NCBI GenBank assembly: GCA_022376465.1
Contig: JACDTU010000006.1
Location: 1,054,001 to 1,118,000, forward strand
DNA: 64,000 nucleotides
Direction of reading: 5' to 3'
Source of the DNA: Cubamyces lactineus
Lineage: Eukaryota; Basidiomycota; Agaricomycetes; Polyporales; Polyporaceae
Below the pieces are notes generated by a model. That model did no database searches. It was given only the letters and a program-made list of their open reading frames with translations, and had not been told where the DNA came from. Positions 47,869 to 59,598 of this stretch are shown in pieces. A program made the translations under genes and the position numbers. Positions within the stretch are counted from its first letter, which is position 1, and every line of letters begins with the position of its first letter.

Positions 47869-49336
47869 CTACGAGAACTTCCATCTGTGAGAACAACGCG
47901 TATAATTGTGAGAACACGTTGCACGCGAGGGATGTGGAGCACGGACCTATTATTACATACGGTACAGCTGCGGGGAGTGACAGCGTCAGTATGAATATAG
48001 AACGAGGTACGTGGCAGTATACACACGTTACAAAAGTCTGCGAAACCCAGAAACAGGTCAGTAGAGTTTCAGGAGGATACCAGGCAGATACATACGGTCA
48101 TCGGTTCATCGGCACTCCGCGTTTGCGCTTGACGGTATCGGCATTTACGCTGGACAGTTGTTGAGCGACACAACCTAATGGGTGTCGTGGAAGAATGCAC
48201 ACACCTGCTTGCAACGACCGCACTGGAACGCGTCGGTCTCCGCTTGCACTTCTTCTGCACCGAGCGTCTTGAACAGATTCTCCTGAGCGATCTTGGCGTC
48301 TGCAGCCTTGCGCTCTTCTGAAGCCATTTCCTGCACAACGGATCCAGACTCGTTCCTATTTGAACACATTAGAAAGCGGGTGGCTTACCTGGCTACTCAT
48401 CCTGCAGAACTTGGCTACTGCGAGATCGCCAGAGACAACGCTCTCGCGGAGAGTGGGGTTGTTTTTGTCTTTGAGGTTGACGTAGAGTGACCGGATCTTG
48501 GCCTTGTACGCAGCAGACGTGCCACCGTTATCATTCAATACCGTCTTCTCAATCTCTTTCGCCCTCTGCAAGATAAGGTCGCTCGCTAGCGCACACGTTC
48601 CCTCAGTCGGGCCAGCTTGATGGGTGGAATACAAATGGGACGTACGTGCGCCAGAGTCAAAGACGAGAGCATCGTAGATCAGTTCTGCGCACTTGTCGCG
48701 CGTCTTGTCGCCTGTGTACTCAATCTTGATGCCATCGCTCTTCGCTGACCGAGTCTCGTTCAATTTTGAGCCCGAGCCGCTTGCGGATACAGTGGGTGTT
48801 ACGGGAGTAGTCGGTGTGGCGGCAGCGGAAGAAGCGCTTGGTGCGCTGACTGACTTCTTGGCTGCTACAAGAGGCCGTAAGATGAATTGGAAGACGTGAG
48901 AGTGCAGTATGGGCGCACCTGGTGGCTTTCCATTCGCTGCTGCCTTTGCGCCACCACCCGACGCCTGCTTTTCCCGCTCGACCTCCGTCTTCCACTTCCT
49001 GACAATTTCCTTGGCAAGGTCTGCTACTCGCTTGGACGCATGCTGCCTCAGCTTCCCTACGGCCAGGCCAGCTTTGCTTTCCTACGTGTAACCACTGGGT
49101 TAGCGACTCGTGTTGAAGTTCAGAGAAGAGGCGTACTCTGAGTATGGCTTCGGTGATCTTGGCTTGTTGCTTGAGCGTATTCAAGATCGTGATGATCTCC
49201 TGTCCGTCACGGAATGTCAGTATGCACTTTGAAACGGACTGAACGGGGAGGCCATAGGGAAATCGCTACAGACCTCGTCGGTCGACGCGCTATTCAGCGA
49301 CTTTACGAGCGGCTTAAGTTCTGCGGCCCCGGACAT
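47869..49336 (-). CDS. DST1: Transcription elongation factor TFIIS
   Basis: Ten exons: 49336-49274, 49199-49137, 49081-48919, 48864-48646, 48585-48389, 48330-48205, 48149-48096, 48037-48027, 47967-47947, 47884-47869. They give 310 aa. TFIIS rescues backtracked RNA polymerase II by stimulating transcript cleavage. Domain I (LW domain, residues 1-85) is followed by an Ala/Ser/Thr/Pro linker and domain II with KTRDKCAELIYDAL. The C-terminal zinc ribbon has C-x2-C (QCGRC), the essential R-S-A-D-E-P-M-T loop, C-x2-C (TCTVC) and the terminal RWKFS. Three tiny last exons, one of 11 nt, are needed to recover the second cysteine pair and the true C-terminus. Divergent from PRP46 across 378 bp. Confidence 0.93.
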
Positions 49337-49714
49337 GGTTCGCGACTACCCTTTGTTCGCAGCTACGCTAGTACACGCTTCTCGTAGACAATTTCGAGGT
49401 CAACAGCGAGGACGATGACAGTGGCTCTCCTCCGTTGCATGCGGTTCAGCGCAAAGAGCAGCAGCAGCAGCAGCAGCGCGCTGCCCTTGCGAGTGCAAAT
49501 AGGCGCCCTCGCTAAGCACACGACACCAGCTCTGCTGACTAAGCACAATTGGCCAAAGGAGGACAAACAGCGCGCCTGTGTGCGCGCGCGTCGAGTTCGC
49601 TGCCGCCACCATCGTCTTGCTCGACGGCGAGATCTGCTGCTCGTCTGTTTGCCATCCTTCTGTCTGTGTTGTCTTACAGCTGCTTGTGACTCTCAAACAA
49701 CTCCCGGTTCTATA
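49337..49714. promoter_or_regulatory. Divergent promoter of TFIIS and PRP46
   Basis: 378 bp between the two start codons. It contains seven AGC triplets at 49457-49477. Two RNA-metabolism housekeeping genes share it. Confidence 0.6.
49457..49477. repeat. (AGC)7 trinucleotide microsatellite
   Basis: Seven perfect AGC units in the shared promoter/leader of TFIIS and PRP46. Confidence 0.9.
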
Positions 49715-51298
49715 ATGACCTCGTCACTACCGCCATTGAATCCTCTGCTTCAACAATGTGGGAAGCGCACGAGAGACATCTTTGCTGCTGGCTTGGACGA
49801 GAGTTACAAAGACGAGGAGAAGAGGTATGTATCATCATTCGAAGTGCGCTTTATGCGACGCGTTCTTACCTCTCAAAGTGCGCGGATACGGCTGTCAGTG
49901 AAAATGAACGATGAATACAAGGATGTGAAGGAGCTACCCGCGCCTCTACTCGCCCAGCAAGGTCCTGTAGGACCTGCGCGACCAAAAGAACAGCGCAAAG
50001 CAATCACAGCCGGACGTACGTATCATTCTATGGTGTACGTTACGTCGTGTTCTCATTCCTCTAGCAGCGAGCTCGGACACAAGCCGCATGATCGCACAAA
50101 TAGACAATACTCCTGTCGCTCAACCATCTACCTTCACATCTTCCAGCAACCTCCGTACCGCCCTTCAGCTTCACAAAACCACGCGAACTATCAAGCCTAC
50201 CTACCACCCTCCATGGAAGCTTGTCCGGGTCATTTCTGGGCACTTAGGATGGGTACGTAGTGTTGCTGTGGAGCCAGGAAACAAATGGTTCGCGACGGGT
50301 GCGGGAGACCGTGTTATCAAGATTTGGGACTTGGCGTCGGGCGAGCTCAAGCTGTCATTAACGGGTCACATATCGACCGTGCGTGGCTTGGCTGTTTCGT
50401 CCCGTCACCCGTATCTTTTCTCGTGCGGAGAAGACAAGGTGAGCGACCCAGTGCATTATTTTGGGGGCTTATGACTCAAGCCATCAATGCTGAATGCTAG
50501 ATGGTCAAATGTTGGGATCTGGAAGCAAACAAAGTCATCCGCCATTACCACGGCCACTTGTCTGGAGTGTATGCTCTCAGCTTGCACCCCACGCTGGATA
50601 TTCTCGTGACCTCCGGTCGTGACGCTTCCGCACGAGTATGGGACATGCGTACGAAAGCGCAGATTCATGTACTTGCCGGGCACACGGCTACTGTCGCAGA
50701 TGTGAAGTGCCAGGAGTCTGATCCTCAAGTCATCACTGGCAGTATGGACTCGACCGTGCGACTCTGGGATCTTGCGGCAGGCAAGACGATGGTCACACTC
50801 ACTCACCACAAAAAGTCTGTCCGCGCACTCGCCATCCACCCGACGGAATACTCGTTTGCATCTGCATCTGCAGGCGGGAACAACATCAAGAAGTGGAAGT
50901 GTCCCGAGGGCACGTTCGTCTTCAACTTCAGCGGACATAATGCGATCATCAACACGCTCTCTGTTAATTCGGAAGGCGTGTTCTTCTCTGGAGGTACGCT
51001 GGTCACTGTAGTCGATTAACTTAGTTGATCTTAATATGAGAACGCAGGCGACAACGGTACACTCACGTTCTGGGATTACAACACCGGGACAGCGTTCCAG
51101 AACATGGACGATATACCCCAGCCGGGTTCGCTCGAGGCAGAGGCGGGCGTGTTCTGCTCGACGTTCGATGTCACCGGCACTCGGCTGATCACCGGTGGCG
51201 CCGACAAGACGATCAAGGTACGCCAGTAATTTGCATCATGATATTCTTGCCGGAGACTCACATGCGAAATACAGGTGTATGCGGAGCAATCGCAATAG
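49715..51298 (+). CDS. PRP46: Pre-mRNA-splicing factor PRP46/PLRG1, WD40 protein
   Basis: Six exons, 49715-49824, 49879-50015, 50068-50438, 50501-50993, 51048-51217 and 51275-51298, give 434 aa. A non-repeat N-terminus of ~115 residues precedes seven WD40 repeats forming a beta-propeller. Repeat signatures visible in order: [16 protein letters not shown]...[20 protein letters not shown]...[21 protein letters not shown]...[19 protein letters not shown]...[35 protein letters not shown], and [10 protein letters not shown] with a final [11 protein letters not shown]. It is a core NTC/Prp19-complex subunit of the spliceosome. The third exon has a tandem acceptor (TAGCAG), so its start could be 50065 or 50068 with one residue of difference. 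Confidence 0.95.
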
Positions 51299-52659
51299 AC
51301 CTGCGGCGCTTGTACTGTACTCTTCACTTGTATTGATTGTATCCTACATGCTTTCTTCTATTGCCTTCGAGATCGCAGGGTGGATGGCGCGATCTGCAGT
51401 TCGTTCATGACACCGCTTTTTCGTAGGGGCGCTCAGACCACGAACCCCAAGAGAAAATGGTACGCCGAGGGCTTGCGCATGTTATATAGAGTGATGCTAA
51501 GCGACGACTGGCAGATTGTTACGCATTCGAAGAACAATGTAGTCTTTGAAGGCAATGCACCGCATGCGTGGGCGTTCTGAATGCCCGAGCTCCGGAGGGG
51601 GTGGGTATACTGACGTGCATGTGGTATGCCCGTCAACGCCTGCGTGATATAGCCAAATCGCAACGTGTATCAGAGTCCGACCAGATGATTTCATCGTTCG
51701 CCACGGTCGCAATGTCAGAATGGAAGCCGATAATTCACGGCGAACATCAAGAAATCATCGGGGACCGAGCTGGAAGCATGCTCTAGGTTTTGCTGTGGTC
51801 GACCGAGCGAACGGCTCCAGTAGTCGAAGATCTGCAAAACCTGCTCAGTGATGTCGGCGGTGGGCCTCGGTAAGCATGCGATTGAGATTTTCAGGCACGT
51901 CAAAGTCTATAAATACGCTGATCTGCGTCTCTATACGCAAGGTCGCAGTTCACGCGCCAATACTTGGTGCGCCACAGTGGGACAGGGAGCCACCAAGGAC
52001 GCGCGGTGAATGCGCGATGAAACTATCCAGAACTGTTCTCTCTTCACTCGTTCTGCTCAATTTATCATCCCTAGGGTACTCCTGAGGCGACTTGCTACTT
52101 TCACCTCGCTCACAACTTGTCCGCCACGCCGCGACTCCTCGAAGAACGTACTGACGTTGTAGCACAGGTTCCAGGCCCCAATGAGAGCTGCCGAGGTATG
52201 CCGATGACCACAGACGCATAGTGTGTGCTGCTTATTCCACCACATTCTAGACGTCCGCGACTTCGCGCTGCTAGAAGACGGCGCGCAATGTCAACCAGCC
52301 CCTGGACCGGTCCCACGAGGGTGTTCGCCTACGCGCAAGAAGCCCATTCGCTCTCTACCGTATAAACCAGAACGACGGAGAAGACAAATGCAAAACCGAA
52401 CTGGCTAGCTAATCCCTTACGCTGTGTTGGCGTTGATGCAAGGGAGGCATATCATGCAAGTTCACCACGGGACGGCTGGAGTCATTTTCAAACAATAGCA
52501 TCCGCGAAATGCGCGCTTTGGAACGCGTCTCTGAATGATCGGTCGGATCGCATGTTAATTGCGTGTGGTTCGCAACAAAAGTGACAGGGACGCGCGATTC
52601 AAGTAGCTCGGTCCATTCCCTCGTCCTCCTCGAGAGTGCTCTCCTCACCCCCCACGATC
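51299..52659. other. 1.36-kb interval without a recognised gene
   Basis: Only shadow-like frames. The right part is probably the promoter of the GH16 gene. Confidence 0.55.
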
Positions 52660-54306
52660 ATGCGTCTCGCCACACTCTTGACTTGTCCTCTCATATTTGG
52701 GGCTGCACCTGCTTTGGCTGTGTACAGCTTCGTCAAGGAGTACTCTGGCTCCTCGTTGTTCTCTGACTGGGACTTCGGTAATGGGACCTACGACCGTTGG
52801 ACCAATGGTACGCTCGTCCTGCCACTTATGTCGGCCGACTATCTAACTGATTGTCCCAGGCCATGTCAACTATTTGACCGAACCCGATGCAATGTCTCAG
52901 AACCTGACCTACGTCAACAGTGCGGGTCATGCTGTAATTCGGGTGGACGACTTCACGACCGTAGTGTGGGAGAACAAGCGAAACTCGGTATGTTAAACCG
53001 GGAGCGTGTCGAACGATGGTCTCTCACACCGGTTTATGGTCGTTCGTAGATTCGCATCCAGTCGAACGATTTCTATCCCGTTGGGTCAGTCATCGTCTTC
53101 GACGCGACGCACATCCCCTTCGGCTGTTCCGTACGTTCCTTCCCTCGGCGATCCCGAGTGTCTCGACTCACACTGAGGTATGACCGTCGGGTGTAGGTAT
53201 GGCCGGGATTTTGGACGAAGGGTCCCAACTGGCCATTCGATGGGGAAATTGACATCGTCGAGAGCGTGAATCTCTTAGGTCACAATCAGATGTCCTTGCA
53301 CACCCTGTCAGGGTGCACCCAACCGTCGGGTGTGAAGCAGCTTGGACAGACAGTCGGCACAGACTGCTCTGCGGGCGCCGACTCGGCCACGGGATGCGGT
53401 GTCGCGGAGACGCAGCCGAAGAGCTTTGGCGCGGACTTTGCCTCCGCGGGTGGAGGCGTTTGGGCGACCCAATTCGACGTCAGCGGGGTCTAGTAAGTGC
53501 CCCGCGTTGTATCTCGAGAACCCGGGCAAGGCGGGCTGACCTTTGTTCCCTGCCTGCCACGCTAGTGTCTGGTTCTGGACTGTGAGCTGTTCCATTCAAT
53601 TGCATGTTTCTAATCACTAGGCTTACTCGCGGAGCTAGCGCAAGGATGTACCAGACAGTGTTACGAACGCACAAGACAGCATTGATACCTCGTCTTGGGG
53701 TACACCTTCCGCTGCATGGCCGTCGACGTCCTGCAATATCACCAAATATTTCGCTCCCCAGCAGCTGGTCATCGACATCACATTGTGTGGTGATTGGTAG
53801 GGGACATTCCGTCATTGTCGACACCGTTGATTGCCTAATTGTAATCACTTTCAGGGCTGGTATTCCATCCGTTTACCAATCCACGTGCGGCGGTCCTCTT
53901 GGCAATAGCACGTACGATACCTGCGTATGTCTGTTTTATTCGCACGTAGTGGAGCGATCGCACTTACGTATTCTCTTCTATTCGACAGTACCAGCAGAAT
54001 GTGATCAATACCAACGGCTCGAACTACGAAGACGCCTACTTTGAGATCTCGACCATTAAGGTCTTCACCGTGAACGACACCGTGCTCACCCCCACGCTCT
54101 CCGGCTCGAGCACGGTGCTTACCACTGCGACTGCGACTGGTTCACCCTCGAGCCCAGGATCAAACTCCAGCGGCTCGGATAGTGGCAACTCAAAGAAGGG
54201 CAGTTCGAGTGGCTCTCTCGGCAGGGACACCACGTTCGGGTCGGCCGCCGCCTACGTGTCGACCGCAGTTGCAGTCAGTCTTGCAGCTTTTTCCTTGGCC
54301 TTGTGA
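52660..54306 (+). CDS. GPI-anchored GH16-family beta-glucanase
   Basis: Eight exons: 52660-52807, 52860-52987, 53050-53130, 53197-53492, 53566-53581, 53639-53796, 53855-53924, 53989-54306. They give 404 aa. A signal peptide (residues 1-20) precedes a concanavalin-like jelly-roll. The GH16 catalytic motif G-E-I-D-I-V-E-S (E-x-D-x-x-E) follows WPGFWTKGPNWPF in exon 4. Exon 5 is a 16-nt micro-exon supplying VWFWT, part of a conserved strand. The C-terminus is a Ser/Thr/Gly-rich linker and a hydrophobic GPI-anchor tail (...VAVSLAAFSLAL). Such enzymes hydrolyse or remodel beta-1,3/1,6-glucan at the cell wall and are common in basidiomycetes. Confidence 0.93.
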
Positions 54307-55490
54307 GGAGCGGTAGCGGCGACGAAGGTACCTGGACACATGGCTCGTACTTTTGTGCATGGTGAACGTTTGGCTCACAGTTTGTCGGTTTGTGGATGTA
54401 CGTCGACATACCCTAATACCACTTAGCGGAACTATCTAGGAGCGAGTGCACATGAAGTACGAATCGTGGGTGGTAGGGAACATCGTAGTACCCTTTGCAT
54501 TGACCGGTTCGCACCGGTCGCCTGCCCATGCCGCGGTATACATGCCTCTTCATATACGAAGACGCCTGCTACTCACGCTTTGTTTGTACGGCGACATTTC
54601 ATATGCACCATCCGCGTATTGCGGGCTTTCTTGATCTAGTCTCGATTCACATATTGGTGAGTTCATCATGCCATCGTCGTTTCAGCATACTTGTGGCTCA
54701 CGAGGCATCTGTAATGCTCGTATCCACTACCTGTATGAGACACCTGTCCTGTAATTCGGTGCGTGCTACATCTGCGAGAATTTCTGCAATCACACCAGTT
54801 AACCTCACCGGAATTCCAGAGCAACAACGATACATACAATCAAACGCCGCTGCAGCAGTTCAACACAATACTGCTGTTACTAGGTAGTCAATGATTCCTA
54901 TCGCTACTAACACAACGCAAGAATCAGAGGCCGAAAACTGCGCCATCTCATAAAAGCGTAGAACCAGCTTCAATGGATCTCCGGCGGAACTGCTCATGCA
55001 TATCATGCCCACGGTTCCCGAGGCCGTCTTCCGGCGTCTTCCAACTGCTCAAGGCTCTGGCTTTGGGAAATTGGATGCGGTACTTTAATCGGTATCGCCT
55101 GACGTGGCTATCTGGGAAGCCCGCGGCTTAGCACATACGATCAGAGAAAAGCCCGAGTTCTGATCATTCCTGCCGCGCGCGTGTGGTGGGATTTTGAGAG
55201 GCCGATTCGAGGCTGCGGTCATCGCCGGGACTTGTACCGGAATCGGGGTAGAGCGCTCAAATGCTGAGCGGGTCGAATCGTGTTCCTAGGCACCGCAGCG
55301 CATGCATGTGTCATGAAGTAAAAGATGTCGAGACGTCAACGATACGAGCAGACCGGCGGCATCACTACAGAGCGGTAAGTCGAGGCTCGAAACCCATCCG
55401 CTAACAAGGTTTGCAGCACATTACGGTTCTATCTCGCTAGTGCTGGTCCTTTCCTCCAGTGCCCCCGTTGAACGTGCCGACCTGTCCGCT
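54307..55490. other. Interval with a possible F-box relic
   Basis: Mostly empty. Around 54978-55100 a short plus-strand stretch reads SPAELLMHIMPTVPEAVFRRL, reminiscent of an F-box start (LPAELLLHI-type), but it runs into stops. It may be a decayed F-box gene. Confidence 0.35.
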
Positions 55491-56155
55491 ATGGTATCGA
55501 AACGTGCTGTGGAGAACGCCTTCATAACCATCGCCATCGTCCTCCTTGCCGTGAACGCCGCGGTCAAGCTCACCGCTCGGCTAGCCATCGCTCGCGCAGA
55601 GCGAGACGAGAGGGGGCACGCTGAGAATGGTGAGTCCCTCTCTTGCGCATTCATGTGCACAACGTTTGGATAACAGTTTCAAACCGATGAATTCATTGTT
55701 ATGTAGAACTCTGGCACGTCGACAGGAAGGAGGTCCTGCTCGAGGTCGACAGCTGGACGCGCTACAAGCTCGACTCGGCACAGCAATGGGCGCCTCTCTT
55801 CCCCGGGGGCGGCGTGATCCACCTTGGCGAGGACCGTCGCGAGCCGTATACAGTCTCTATGATGCACCAGCTCCGCTGCCTCGACGTCGTGCGCGCGCAG
55901 CTCGGGCGGCCGAAGCACGCGCGGACGGAGGAGCCGACGCGGCACTGCATGAACTACCTCCGCCAGACGCTCTTCTGCCGCGGGGACCTGCAGCTGGATC
56001 CGTACCAATACCCGCACAAGGTGAACGCGGTGCATCCTCACCCGGTTAGGCGGTGCAAGGACTGGCGGGCGGTGTATGAGAAGGTGGCGGAGAACCAGAG
56101 GGAGTACGCGGCGCTATTGGATGGGAAAGGGAATTCGAGCCTGTCTGTGATGTAG
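55491..56155 (+). CDS. UstYa-like (DUF3328) protein 2, degenerate histidine motifs
   Basis: Two exons, 55491-55629 and 55707-56155, give 195 aa. A short cytosolic N-terminus precedes one membrane helix (AFITIAIVLLAVNAAVKL). The lumenal domain has W-x-H-V, FPGGGVIHLG, then M-H-Q-L-R-C-L-D and E-P-T-R-H-C-M-N-Y-L-R-Q, followed by FCRGDLQLDP. Compared with the canonical HxxHC pair, the first motif lost its second His (Arg instead) and the second lost its first His (Pro instead). YPHKVNAVHPHPVRRCKDW resembles the C-terminal D-W segment of the family. It is an oxidase-like fold with doubtful catalysis. A longer N-terminus through 55325 exists but needs an AAG acceptor, so the internal ATG is preferred. 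Confidence 0.78.
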
Positions 56156-57828
56156 CCGCCGATTGTAGAGCAGAAGTGAGCATGCGTCATTCTTTCCTGT
56201 CCTTGCGCCAAGGCCTGACATCAGTTCAAAGTGTGATATGCCTCCCTTAGCCCTGTATTCATGTTGTAGCAGCCGCTTCAGAGATGAAAGCATGTACAAT
56301 CACGCCAACGGCTGAACTCGATGCGGGGTCCCGTAACAACTGCAGTTCGCTTATCGTAGTATCCAGGCAGCATGGGTGCGTGCTGTGTCTGCGGTGTCCT
56401 TGACGGCAGAAAGTTGACCTGTTCCCATAGTGTTCTGTCCCACCGGTGACCGGTGGCATGCAACGACATATTCCCGCCATTACGATCTGCAGTTGACAGT
56501 GACCCTGTTGCTGCTATCAACGATGAGAGATATCTCGACCAGAAAGGCAACATAGACTCTTGTCTTTGACCCGCCTTTCCCGGCGAAGCGACTTGCGCCA
56601 TTACCATCATTCTCGGGGACCATGGTCCCAACAGATCAAACGTTCAGGTCAACGGACGATGTAGTTCTGTCTACCCCTAATTCAGGTCCTGCGCCAAGTG
56701 CAAGACCACAGTTGAGGAGGTATCCTCGCCATCACGGCAACCTGGCCTCCAATTCCGCGGTTTTCAGTATGCTTCTCTCGTTATCGCATTCGTGAGTGAG
56801 TACGCTACTTCTTCTAGTGCATAGGAACAGTACCTTGCTCACGATGGTGCCTCCCCTCGCTTACTGGACGTCGATGTCCAGACTGGAGTCCTTGGCTTGC
56901 TCTGCTTTGATCAGGACGCGGGCTTGATGCGCCGTGAGAGCTTGATTGCACGTCGCTGACATTGATATGTCGGGATCCAGGTTGATGTCATTTCCGTGCA
57001 ATAAGACATCCAGGATTCGCCGATATTGGACTTGCGGCTTCCGGATTTGTAACCTCGCCACGTCGTGGCGTACAGCGGATATATCCTTGATATTGAACGT
57101 TGCGTTCAACCTTGGGAGGGAGAGTTTGCGACTACTTCAATTGATGCGCACAAACTGCGGCTCGCTGCACTTCAGGCTGCATTCAGCGTCCAGAGTTTTT
57201 GCGTTATTAGTTGAACGGCGCCAGTGTGGGTCAACTACTACGGACCTGTATCGCGAGAGGGGCATCATGTGCAAGAAACTCCGAGCCGTGTGAGTCGTTC
57301 CCGCGCTTCTCATCAATCTCTGCCAACTATGCATGTCTGCCCAGGACAGTGATCTCGGCGGCGGCAGCGAACAGAACATCAGAGTTAGCATTCCCGGCTT
57401 CCACGTCGACCGCCGACCGCACACGCCCGAATCTCTGTCAGTGCCAGTTCCTGCCAGTAATCCGCTGCGCGTCTCTTCTGCGGACGGCAATCGGAACGAG
57501 ACTTTGCGCAAGAATCCGAGCTTCTCCTGGCACCAGTGCTTCTCAGTCTCTGCCAGGGCATGTGCTACCGTCAAAGAGAGATACCATGCCCAGGACTCCA
57601 GCGTGAGATTCCAGGTAGAGCTGCTCCATCGGGGGAGCGATGTGGCCGTGGTGTTGCTCCATAAAGCATGCGCCCTTCGGCCCATCACGCAAGAAGCTGT
57701 TCAAGCCCTCCAAGGCGAAACTCCCCCCGCGCTTCCTGCTTCTCCAGGGCTTCTCTTGCCCTTCCTCTTCCCTCTAACACAAGAGACTAGGAGATCCAGC
57801 AGTGACCGGAGCAGGTACTACGTCCAGC
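56156..57828. other. 1.7-kb interval with a decayed reading frame
   Basis: The minus strand has two consecutive stretches in the same frame (57688-57140 and 57136-56861) separated by one TGA. The second stretch (LPRLNATFNIKDISAVRHD..., RILDVLLHGNDINLDPD) looks like real protein. No family is recognised. It may be a gene remnant. Confidence 0.4.
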
Positions 57829-59103
57829 ATGTCTGACCCCAACGCCATCTTCCAAAATGCGTACTACGTCGGGAACAACTTCAACGCCATACTCTATGGT
57901 ACGTCACTCCGATGCGGCGGATGTACATTTTGTCCATATAGAACTACATACTGACGACCGCCGCGTATTCCTTGCAGGTGTTGAGCTCGTGTTGTACTTT
58001 GCGAGCGTCTGGCTGATCCTGAACGGCCGCGAGCGGGGCAGCGGCGGGAAGCGGAGCGACAAGCTCTTCTTGTTCTTCAGCACGGGTCTGCTCGTCATGA
58101 TCACCGTCTACGTCGCCGTCCAGGCCGTCTTCGGCGAGGAGATGTGGATCGTGCATGCCGACTACCCCGGCGGGAACGGACAGTACCTCGCGGATAACGC
58201 GGCGGTGTGGTACCAGACGCTCGGCAGCGCCGCGTCAGTCGTGCTCAACTTGATGAGCGACGGGCTTTTGGTGAGTGCTGAGCTCATTGTGCTAGGGGTG
58301 CCTGGAGGCTCGAAACTCACGGCGGGATGAACTGCTAGATTTACCGCACCTATGTCGTCTGGAGCGACTGGCGCGTCGTCATCTTCCCTTCAATCTGCTA
58401 CCTCGCCACCGCAGGTATGTCCCTCCATCTACCCTCTATCCCCTCTGCAGATCGCTGACTCCTCAACCCTCTTCGATAGCCCTCGGCATCCTGACGTGCT
58501 ACACCTCCGGCGTGCCCAACTCGGACTTCTTCATGGGCAAGGCGGCGCAGATCGCGCTCTCGTACTCGTCCGTCGTCATCGGGCTCAACTTCACGTGCTC
58601 GCTGCTCATCTGCTCGCGCATCCTCTTCGTCGCGCGCCGGATGGAGGCGACGCTCGGGCGCGAGGTGTCCAAGACGTACACCGGCGCGGCGTCGCTCATC
58701 ATCGAGTCGATGCTGCCGTATACGTGCTTTGGGATCGCGTACGTCGTTACGCTCGGTATCAACTCCCCGCTCTCGATCTTCTTCCTCTCGGTCTACGTCA
58801 TGTTCACCGTGCGTATTTTCCCTCATTCGCCCACCCTTTGTACTGAGGTTGACCGTAAATTTTTTGCAGTGCGTGTCTCCACAGATGATCATCCTCCGAG
58901 TGCTCATGGGCCGCGGATGGACGCGCGAGGCGGCGGTGAGCACAGGCTCAGGCGCGCGGTTCCACAATCCGTCGTCCGCGGGTGCGTCGACGACGCGCTT
59001 CACGTATGGCACCGAGGGCACCGCGATCAACCTCCGGAGCTTCACCAAGTCGGTCGACACCTCGTCCTCACCCGAATTTGTGGTCATGGACACCAAGGTG
59101 TAA
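57829..59103 (+). CDS. Multi-pass integral membrane protein, family member C
   Basis: Five exons, 57829-57898, 57978-58270, 58339-58414, 58480-58808 and 58870-59103, give 333 aa. About seven membrane segments are followed by a short Ser/Thr-rich tail. Shared with member D are FNAILYG at the end of exon 1, AVFGEEMWIVH in exon 2, a 76-nt exon 3 starting IYRTYVVW, and [CI]SPQ at the start of exon 5. The 76-nt exon and the ILYG boundary are also present in A and B, so C/D form a second branch of the same family. No enzymatic or receptor signature is recognised. Function unknown. Confidence 0.86.
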
Positions 59104-59598
59104 ACGGCCGCAGCTACGTCTCCGTTGCGATGCTCGTGCTAGTGGGGCTGCGTGGAGTCGCGTTGATTTTATTGATATAAGTTAAGAGAGGGATTGTCGG
59201 ACATTGCTAAGTTCGCTGTTGTTTTATTATCGCTACCTTGAGCCTGAGAGCCGCGTTTGTCATCCATCTTTCCTGTTCACCCCGCTGTAAGCCGTAGCTA
59301 TCGGCGTTGTAGTACCTCCAACTTTGTCATTCCTTACAATCTATACAACTGTGACATCTCCCCATCCATCTGTGCACCTTCTGTGTGTGTATTTCAACCA
59401 ACAGCGTTGTGCCGGATCCAAGGGAATCTGTTCCTTCCTACACCGTGTTCCTCACTATAGGATCACCCCCAACAACTACCAGGTCCGAACAATGAGCCTG
59501 GACGAGGCCGCCGTAGATGGATACCACGAAAATATCAATTGGATTATACGACTGCGACCACCAAGCCTCCAGGTACCTCCCAATGTTAGCGTTACAAA
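59104..59598. other. Convergent intergenic stretch
   Basis: 3' flanks of membrane protein C and UstYa-like 3. No gene seen. Confidence 0.55.
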
